Shown here in pieces: positions 56,011 to 64,000 of a stretch of DNA of 64,000 bases; positions within the stretch are counted from its first letter, which is position 1; every line of letters begins with the position of its first letter. This stretch comes from Sanghuangporus weigelae (lineage: Eukaryota > Basidiomycota > Agaricomycetes > Hymenochaetales > Hymenochaetaceae). The DNA is taken from positions 2,294,001 through 2,358,000 of the forward strand of contig CP137321.1 of assembly GCA_033182465.1 (NCBI GenBank). Direction: 5' to 3'. Made by a program: the position numbers and the translations under genes. Under the pieces are notes generated by a model, which saw nothing but the letters and a program-made list of their open reading frames with translations, was not told the DNA's origin and did not search any database.

Positions 56011-59000
56011 TTAGACAGAGATGTCGGAAGCGAGTTTGTCGATGAGCTTCTGTAGACGATCTGCTTCGTATTGCGCGAGTGTTGTATTCTGCTCGATCGT
56101 AAAAGCTTCGGTGAGGGCGGGGAACGTCGTTGCGCCATAGCCTGTAAATATCAGACAGAAATATACATCAATTCGCCATATCGTGAAAATGAAGGAGATC
56201 TTACCTAGCCATTTGCCCGGAGCGACGCCCAAATGTCTATACCACTCTCTATCCTTGATACCTCCCTCAGAGATGAATCCACTTTCGAAAGACGAAAGCT
56301 TTTTATTGACACGCCGCACGCGCTTGACGGCCTCGACGAAGCGCGGGAGGGTGATATCACCGAGGACCTGGTCAGCAGTATGGTCCGGGGGCGGGAGCGG
56401 ATAGGGATGTGATCGGCCATGTCGGTGTCCACGTCTATCGGGCCTCCATCTTTCCTGATCAGCACTAGTCGTCTCTCGACCAACGTACTCCAACCACTCA
56501 TCAAACGTTTTCTTGAAGCTTTCCTCGTTGGACTTGCGTGTCTGGCGCGGCGGAGGCGGGAGGCCTAGCATCTTGGCCATGAAGTGCATGAATCCCTTGG
56601 CGAATCGATTCCGACTAGGCCCGTCTTCGATACCGTTTGCGCTGTTCTTGTGCATCTCCTTGAGAAGCTTGCGAAGCTCCTTTTCTGCTTCGGTCTTTTC
56701 GACGTCGAGTGCAAGACTTGCGTTTTGGAGGTTCTTGATGGAGGTTCTGAGCGATGAGAAGTCGACTGATGTGGACTGTTGGCTTGAAGCGATCTTTACA
56801 ACGCTGAGAGAAAGATGTTGGTTAAAATAGATTATGAGCTACGGATACGCATAGACTTACGCATCTAGATAATCATCGAGCTCCAGAGAATATCGAGTAG
56901 TATTCAACGGCAGCGTAATTGCGTTCGCAGTGCGTAGAGCCAAGAGACCAAGGTTCTTCGCAACAGCAACCTAAAATATTTTGCGTTCGTAAGTTCCGGC
57001 CCCGATCCAGAGAAAGGTCGAGCTTACATGTCTATGGAAACCAGGATCTGCAAACTTCAGCTGCCATCTCTGAGAGTCGTAAATCGAATGATAATGGTAT
57101 GGCGCATCGTACGGAGTACCCCCGAAGCCTTGATCGGAACTTGCGATCTGGAGTCACGAAAAATCAGTGAGTGTCAATGAAGATGTGAAAGCAATGGCAC
57201 GAACACCAATGCGTTGTAAGAACACAGTGAAATCGCTACCGGAACCGAGAGGTTCAACCTTTGACGTTGAAACGGCTTTCGCATTTTGCAATGCTTCATA
57301 CTCTGCTTCGAACGTCGAGTCGAGCGGGCCTTCGAATGGTCCTTGATCGTCAAGGGCGTCCCACAGTGTCTTATCCTTCTCCGTCGGGTGCGGTAAGTCC
57401 TTCGCCGTCTTCTCTATCAAAGACGCAAGTGACGGCGAAGCGGAGACGCCGAATTGAGATCCGGCTGAAGAGACATCAGTATTAAGATACGCCACAACGT
57501 GGTCTTTAATCCAATCCGCGAAATCCTCTCCCCATTCTGTGCTCCCGACGAGACCATATTCTTCTGCGTCCCAGCTTGCGATGACGATCGTGCGCAGGGG
57601 TTTCCACCCCGTACGAAGGAGCGTACCGAAACCGCGAATCATCTCGTGCAGGGATACAGTACCGGACGTAGGATCCGCTGCACCGAGGACCCACGCATCT
57701 CTGTGGTTCCCGACGAGTACGACTTCATCCTTTATGTGTCCGGGGATGACTGCCATGGTGTTCCAAATCGGCATGACCTTCTCGTCGACGTGGTTCACGA
57801 GTTTGGCCTTCCTTGCGCTTGACTTGCCAGTAATGAAACGGTTCTCGGATGGTATCCCGATTTCCTCGAGTAGTCTCTCCGCGTTTTGCCATGAGATAGG
57901 CAAGCTTGGAATTGATGGTCTGTTTGAGGCTTCCGAGCGAGTCGAGTTCTCGTACGCGGGATACCCAGGCTATGTGACTTCAGGTCAGTACTCCTCTTCT
58001 CATTCGTTAGAAGGGCCGCTTACAGTAGTCGGGTCCCCTGGGTACATAGAAATGAATTGTACAGATCCCCTTTGCACAGACGTAGGGTTGCGAGCAGGAC
58101 CTGTCGGGTAAGGCTTGTATCCATTCTCAATAGTGACAGCTCCATCGTCGCGAGGGTCCGAGTAAATAAGAATGCCAACAGCACCTCGCTCTTGTGCGCC
58201 TTTGACCTTGAGTCCACGGAAAATACCACCGTATCGTGTGATAACAATCTTGCCCGTAAGATTCGCACCGGCGGCTTCGAGAGCATCGTAATCCTCTTTA
58301 CGACCGTAGTCAGCGAAGATCAGTTCGCCTTCGACCTCTCCGTCTTTGCTGAAACCGTGGAAGGTCGGAACGGCTGTACGATACTTGGCTGCATCGTGGT
58401 CGAGCGGGTCGCCATCCTCTTCCAAGTCTGCGGACCATGAGACACTGCCGTCTGCATCGAAAATCTCGAGGCTATGGTCCAGGGGTGTGTTCATGATAGG
58501 GTAGTAGATGTCAATCCAAGCCTGTGGTTCCTTGAAATAAGGAATATCCAGAGTAGCCCGTCGCGACTCGGGTGTTCCAGCTGGGAAGATAGGCTCTTCC
58601 TCGGGCACGGAGATTGCGAACTGGGTCTGGAAAAGCTCGAGAATAGCCTTTGCATCCTCGAAATCTTCGGCTGAGCTTGCAAGATGAGGATGGCCGGCAA
58701 ATTTACCAGACGCATGGATTGCACTCTTCGAAGAAGGTATGCTCCTGCAAGAACGTCTCATCAGTACATACTCACAGATCGCATAGGTCTTGACATTCAC
58801 AAGAACAAGTTTTCTGTCTTCTCCAAGTTCGATATTCTGTTTAAGAATGTAAAACCCCGATTCTCATTGCCCGAACCTTCTGAGAAGGATGAATAGGGCT
58901 CATAGTCTTTCCTGTGCCGCTTCCTCCCAGCAAGGCCGACGGAGAAAAGGGTCAGAGCGATCGCAAATGCCGCGACGGTGAGTCTCAGAATTCGCTTCCC

Positions 59001-59141
59001 CCTCCGCGACAAATGCCTGAAGCGTCGCGACTTTGTTAACTCTGGTCCATCCTCGTTATCAGCAGGTAGCTGTACGCGGCCCTCATCGGCAGTGTCGAAT
59101 TCGAGTTTCTCAGATTCTATGGCGTCGAGTACGACTACCAT
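56011..59141 (-). CDS. Glutamate carboxypeptidase II-like M28 peptidase (VPS70/PSMA family)
   Basis: A type II membrane zinc exopeptidase. Start ATG 59141; cytosolic N-terminus (MVVVLDAIESEKLEFDTADE), then the helix LTVAAFAIALTLFSVGLAG followed by basic residues. The luminal part begins IPSSKSAIHASGKFAGHPHL and contains the protease-associated insert (GKIVITRYGGIFRGLKVKGA, GAVGILIYSDPRDDG, GYKPYPTGPARNPTSVQRGS). The catalytic M28 domain shows VLVGNHRDAWVLGAADPTSG (His and Asp ligands), WDAEEYGLVGSTEW (Glu pair), AYLNTDVS (Asp) and YDAPYHYHSIYDSQRW (last His). All zinc ligands are there. The C-terminal part (about 56800-56011) is the dimerisation domain, with GATTFPALTEAFT near the end. Many short introns. 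Divergent from the oxidoreductase gene with 539 bp between. Confidence 0.94.
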
Positions 59142-59680
59142 AGTTCCTGAACGTGTGTGTATGTGCGTAGGTTATGATCAGAGAGAATAATGTGATGTTG
59201 GTCACTCGGTGTGGCAAGTTTCTAAGTAGCGGATTGGGCGAAAAGCTACTGCGGGCGGCCGAGAATGATGCTATTTTGGGTTGGGATTGCTGTATCAACG
59301 AATAGATAGATCGTCGATCCTTTGTTCCTTCTTTTGGACGATCGACTCGACTAGAGCTGTACTTTGTCAACTTGAAATTGATCCAATCAACTTGAGAGGA
59401 TGTCTCTTTTGCTCTTCAAATGAAACCATTATTATTGATAACTTCACAATTTCCCTGAATTTCTTCAAAGGCGCAAAGGACGTTCTACTGTAATAAGAGC
59501 CTGTTGATTGGTGGACTATCGACGATTATCTCTATGAATATCTGTAGCGCGCCCATGTGCTCATTGTGCTGGCTTAAAGTGGCCATCACCCATCATGCTA
59601 CCCGATACTAGTATTAGAACTGATGCTCCTATCTGTCCGCTCTACTCCTCTCGTCTTTGGAAAACCAACGCTGAGTCGCA
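59142..59680. promoter_or_regulatory. Shared divergent promoter region
   Basis: 539 bp between the outward starts of the M28 peptidase and oxidoreductase genes. No specific site was identified. Confidence 0.4.
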
Positions 59681-61517
59681 ATGGACGGCTCCTCCGTAGT
59701 CTACGGTACCGAAGGTGTCGATGCAAAGTCGTCGAGGCCTGTAACTTTGGCAATTATAGGATGCGGCCAACGCGGGAAGGTAAGCTATTCAATTCCGCGC
59801 AGCACCTGTACAGAACTGAGTACTCGACGGGAAGGGTTATGCAGAGTACGCTCTCAAAGCACCTGACAAATGCAAGGTAGTCGCCATCGCGGAACCTCGC
59901 CCAAAGACGCGCGCCGCAATGACCGCGGCACACGCTATAGAACCAAGTCTCGTCTTCCACACATGGGAAGAACTCTATTCTGCATTCTCAGAATCTTTCA
60001 AAAGTACTGGAAAGCGTCTTGCCGATGCAGTAGTCGTAGCCGTGCAAGACCGGATGCATTGCCCCGTCGTACTCGCGTTTGCGGAGCAAGGGTATGATAT
60101 CCTGTGCGAGAAGCCTATGGCGACGAGCGTGAGCGATTGTGTGCGTATGGCCGAAGCTGTCAAAAAAGCTGGGATCATATTTGGTATGGGTCATGGTAAG
60201 CCATCCTAATGATCTTATGCAATGATGTTTGCTGGCTGATTGAAGAGTATTATTATTCTCGTGCAGTGCTCCGATATTCACCATACAGCAAAGCAATGTC
60301 GGAAGTAATCCACTTAGGATCACTCGGAAGACTGATTAACATCCAACACCTCGAACCTATCGGGTACTACCACTTCGCGCATTCCTATGTACGTGGTGCC
60401 TGGTGCAAGGAAGACGACGCCTCGTTCTCGCTCATGACGAAGAGTTGCCAGTAAGTGAGCTAAACTAGACAACCCAGGGCGCATAGAAGCTGACTATATG
60501 CGCGTTGGGGAACATGCATGCAGTGATATCGACATTATCTGCAGCATGCTCGCACCTGCAACCCCAGTTCGCGTCTCTTCCTTCGGTTCGTTGCAGCACT
60601 TCCAGAAGTCGGAGAAGCCCGCTGCTGCTGGCTCTGCGACGCGCTGTCTCGATTGCTCATACGAGAGCGAGTGTCCTTATAGTGCGAAGAGCAGTAAGTC
60701 TTTTCGCTTTAGATCTTATTTTATTTTATTTTATCCATGAATCATCCGGGCATTAACATGTTAACTTTCGATAGTCTACCTTGACCGCGTGAAAGCCGGG
60801 CATAAGAGCTGGCCGTGTAGTGTCATCGTCGATGGTGTCCCGGATATCGAGAACATCACCGAGGCGTTGCAGACGGGCCCGTACGGGAAATGCGTATACG
60901 AAAGCGACAACGACGTCGTCGATAACCAGGTCAGTCATCCCATCACCATCACGGTTCAGTCTCATCTCATTTCGAAGTGTACTGATTTCCCCCCTCTTCC
61001 TTCGGATTTGGTACTTGTACTGATTATACAGGTGGTGAACATCGAGTTCTCCTCAGGCGCAACCGTCTCGTTCACAATGGTCGCATTTACGACGCTCATC
61101 TGTGAACGGCAAACGCGACTACACTTCACACACGGAGAGATTATCGGAGACATGTCTTCCTTCAGTGTCACCGACTTCCGCGTGCGCGCTCCTCCTACTA
61201 CCTCCCCCTCTACAATACCCAACACTGCAGTTCCCAACGGAGACACTTCAAGTTCGCTCCCTGTTCACCCCGGAACGAAAATACACAACCCTCCACTCGA
61301 AGGCGGGGGACACGGAGGTGGGGACTTGGGTCTCATCTCCGCGTTTGTCGAAGCTGTCAGAAAGCAGAGGCAGGATATACTTGGTGTGGACGTTGAGGAT
61401 ATCCTGACGAGCCATCTTGCTGTCTTTGCTGCGGAGAAGAGCCGACGCGAGGGCTGTGTGGTTAACATACCAGAGTTTATTAAGGATGCGAAGGCTCGAT
61501 TTGGTGGAGGTGTATGA
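59681..61517 (+). CDS. Gfo/Idh/MocA-family NAD(P)-dependent oxidoreductase
   Basis: A dehydrogenase of sugar or cyclitol type. Start ATG 59681. The Rossmann part shows LAIIGCGQRGK (Gly-rich loop; an intron follows), YALKAPDKCKVVAIAEPRPK (which spans exon 2's start), VVAVQDRMHCPVVLAFAEQG and the family signature DILCEKPMATS. Later exons give RYSPYSKAMSEVIHLGSLGR, IGYYHFAHSYVRGAW and KSCHDIDIICSML across an intron (KSCQ|HDIDI). A cysteine-rich stretch CLDCSYESECPY and the C-terminal beta-sheet (EFSSGATVSFTMVAFTTLIC) follow. The last exon is Gly-rich before the stop at 61515-61517. Substrate not known; fungal members with this YHFxHSYVRG block are uncharacterised. The CDT1-like gene converges. 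Confidence 0.9.
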
Positions 61518-61761
61518 GTATCGGGTTTTGCAATGGATTCGTTTTGGTGATCAGTAAAGTTGTTTTTTGTGCGATTCGTTGATACGTCGAGTCTTGCTTA
61601 GAACAGTTTGCAAACTGTATGATATTCTTGGTGTAGATCTGAAACATATTGATAAAACTGCAGAAGAAAATACAAGGTATCGCAAGAAAACATGCAAAAT
61701 ATTACGTTCAGAGATCGACAACAGATACGAGTTGCAAAAGATTTTGTCACAAATGAAAGGA
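61518..61761. other. Short intergenic gap between convergent stops
   Basis: 244 bp; 3' flanks of two convergent genes. No feature was recognised. Confidence 0.4.
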
Positions 61762-63664
61762 TCAGTCAGAAGCCTCCAATTCACGCTTTATCCGCTCCCG
61801 AACCTGACGCAACCCACCCACATCTCGCTTTACGCGTTTCGGACTCAGCGACTTGATCTCCTCATCGCTATTATTCGCACCGCCAATTCTGCGACCAGGA
61901 CTCACAGGTGTACTCGGCTGTAGAGTGCCAGAACCAGCAGCGGACGCTGGCATCTCGAGCCACTCTTCCCCACCAACATTCACTTTCTTGAGGAAGAAGG
62001 GACATAAAGAAACGAGTAGGTCGATTGATTCGTGTGCTTCCGCGATAGAGATTGGGACGGGCGAGGATTTGACGACTGCCTGCGCGACTTCCTCGCTAGG
62101 TTGCGAGCGACGCTTTCGAGGCGTTGCAGTTAGAGACGCACTGTTCGTGGGAGCAGAGAAGAACCTAGATGACAAGTATAAATCAAGAATCCAATCGCTA
62201 TACATACATTGGCCAGACGTACATCCAAATGCTTTCTGCTACACCACTGAGTCGACCAAGTAGACAACGTCGGCGCATCTCTTCTTGTCCGAGTTTCAGT
62301 AACTGATCTCTTGTCATTTTACTTGATGATGATGCTATCCGAGCTCTAGAAGGCGTAGCAGGCACTTGAGATTCGGACTTCTTTCGGATGCGGTCATATA
62401 GTGCAGCTCGACGCGATGTCGACGGAGTCTCTGGAGCAGTCGCAGCATTCTTTCCAGTCTGATGAACAGGCGTCACTGGTCTTGAATATTCTGACACGTC
62501 TGATAACGCAGGTGTCCGAGGAGTGCTGGGAGTAACAGGTGCTTTCCCAGAAATCCGGGATATTGAAGGTGTCCGAGGGAATGGTATGTCTGAAGGTTTC
62601 GCTAGTGTTTTCTGTCTCGGCAGAGATTTCGGAGTGATAGGGAAAGGAACGGCAAACTCTCGCGGTGTGCTCTTTCCTGCAATGATACGTGGCTTTGTCG
62701 GAGAAGAACGTGAAGGTGAAGGAGGACACTCTAAGGGAGCGGCTGATCGCGAAGGCGTCGCTGTCTTAGGGGATTTGGGAGAAAGAGAAGCGAGGCGTTG
62801 TGTTAATGCGGATTGCTTAGGTACTGACTGGATAAGCGGGGGGAGGTCTGCAAGAGGAATGTTTGGGACCTTTGCGGCCTTGGCATGTAACTATACCATT
62901 AGGATTCAGCAATTTATCCGCCTGCAATAATGTATTGAACCAACCTCTACCCAGCGATGCACTTTCTTTGTGAGAGCTTTCATTCGCTGATCGCCAGCTG
63001 CAGTCCATCGAGCGACGGCTGCCATGCCCCCCGTCATCTGCTTGTCGATTTCCATCTCGACTTCAATACCGATTCCGTACGCCAGAACACGTTTGCCACC
63101 CGACTTTGGTAAATAAGTAGTCGGAGTGATAACCAGACCATTTCCGCCGCGTTTCCACTGCTTAGATTGCTCCGGCTTTTTCTCTGGTCTATCAAGGAAG
63201 GGGTTGTCGTCATCATCTTCGGAAGGCAGAGTCTTCCCATCCCATTCCCAAAGCCAGCAGAGTCGTTTAATGTCGTCTATGGTGCACGTTCGACTAAGGC
63301 CCAAGGCGGATGTAAGGGTGTGGTTGTTCAAAACATTAGGAACGACTCCTGTGTCGGAGGAAGGGCAGACTGCAGCCGTCGCGAGCGAATGAGAAAGGGC
63401 ATGATGTAGAGAGCTTTGCAAGGACTGAAAACGAGCCAGATGTTCTGGCAGTGGTCTCTTAAAGCTCGAGACAGGCTTTTTCGGCGTGGCAGGAGGAGTC
63501 GGTGCACTAGTTTGCTAGTCAGTCTCTTCATCCACAAGAAACGCGTTTAAGAGTATCACTTACCTGGCGCGCAGCTTCTTGGGAGTTAACACATCTTCAT
63601 CATCGCTATTGTATACGCGCTTCTTGCGTGGAGATACACGAAGCGTGGTGTAAAGATCCGACAT
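61762..63664 (-). CDS. CDT1-like DNA replication licensing factor
   Basis: Cdt1 loads MCM2-7 onto origins with ORC and Cdc6. Start ATG 63664: [20 protein letters not shown], a basic N-terminus with [15 protein letters not shown] central winged-helix-like region reads [20 protein letters not shown], then [18 protein letters not shown] and [21 protein letters not shown] long linker is rich in Ser/Thr-Pro (over a dozen SP/TP sites at 62840-62400), then [20 protein letters not shown], and a C-terminal winged helix [40 protein letters not shown]. The last pattern resembles the Cdt1 C-terminal domain in animals (...LLAELLPDWLxxxxxxxxxYVKL). The identity rests on order and this weak similarity. The many SP/TP sites fit CDK control. 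Confidence 0.6.
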
Positions 63665-64000
63665 AAGTAGCTCTCGCTGCTAGACCGCCGTATATGATAA
63701 CTAAAAAAGGATGGAAGAAAGAAAGAAAGTTTCGTTTGGAGGTTTCGCTGCAGCTCGCTGCTAGGATCGTTATAAAAGTGAGTGAAGGTGGCTACTCTTC
63801 CAAGTCGTAGGGGCCTGAACGAACGACACGAAGCGCCAAAGGACCGGCCCTAAGTCTCCTGATTATATAACGCATCCGTCCCCAAATCGGAGTCTGAGAC
63901 GCGGATTTTATGAAAACTAGAGCAGCCTTCACTTGCGACGCCAAAAATACAACCACATTCTACGTTATTGAGAATAGCCTTTCATTTTTTTCACACAAGT
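63665..64000. other. Upstream region of the CDT1-like gene, window edge
   Basis: 336 bp to the end of the window with the CDT1-like promoter. No gene or repeat was seen. Confidence 0.4.

Overview
The window looks like a chromosomal segment of a filamentous basidiomycete, probably an Agaricomycete. The evidence is protein-coding genes split by many short GT-AG introns (mostly about 45-70 nt), intergenic gaps of a few hundred bases to 1.6 kb, and protein families characteristic of that group: an alpha-arrestin-like protein, an Opy2-type HOG anchor, a PMP47-type carrier, an eRF3 with a Pro/Ala-rich N-terminus, and small secreted cysteine-rich proteins. Taxonomic placement is inference; no rRNA or other marker gene is present.

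Layout. 1-3287: no gene recognised. 3288-8876: alpha-arrestin-like gene (-), a 409-bp hAT-type MITE with an intact 8-bp target duplication, deoxyhypusine synthase (+) and TRAPPC2L/Tca17 (-). 10259-21539: the late-Golgi ARF exchange factor SEC7/BIG (+) and the endocytic adaptor SLA1 (-). 21930-23474: a membrane protein of unknown function with three copies of a cysteine-containing ectodomain module (-). 24275-27913: translation termination factor eRF3/SUP35 (+) and MOB1 (-). 28840-32581: three paralogous, intronless, secreted cysteine-rich proteins built of tandem repeats separated by dibasic (Kex2-like) sites. These are candidate precursors of processed disulphide peptides, with duplicated upstream regions; they are the most unusual locus here. 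34231-37885: divergent CAF16-type ABC ATPase (-) and OPY2 (+). 38800-39550: simple repeats including a perfect (TAC)52 and an intron-containing tRNA-Thr(CGU)-like gene. 40042-49861: PMP47-like peroxisomal carrier (-), a UBA / IBR-like / E2 protein (+), mitochondrial assembly factor FMC1 (+), SIRT5-type sirtuin (-), a predicted mitochondrial protein (-) and a PP2C phosphatase (-). 50354-59141: amino-acid permease, secreted M24 peptidase and GCPII-like M28 peptidase, all on the minus strand. 59681-63664: Gfo/Idh/MocA oxidoreductase (+) and a CDT1-like licensing factor (-).

Most genes are single-copy housekeeping genes, and the region is not an obvious pathogenicity or metabolite island. Two local themes stand out: membrane-traffic genes in the first 22 kb (arrestin, TRAPP, SEC7, SLA1), and peptide/amino-acid use at 50-59 kb. 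Gene spans run from start codon to stop codon and include introns. Exon joins are stated only where I checked reading frames by eye.
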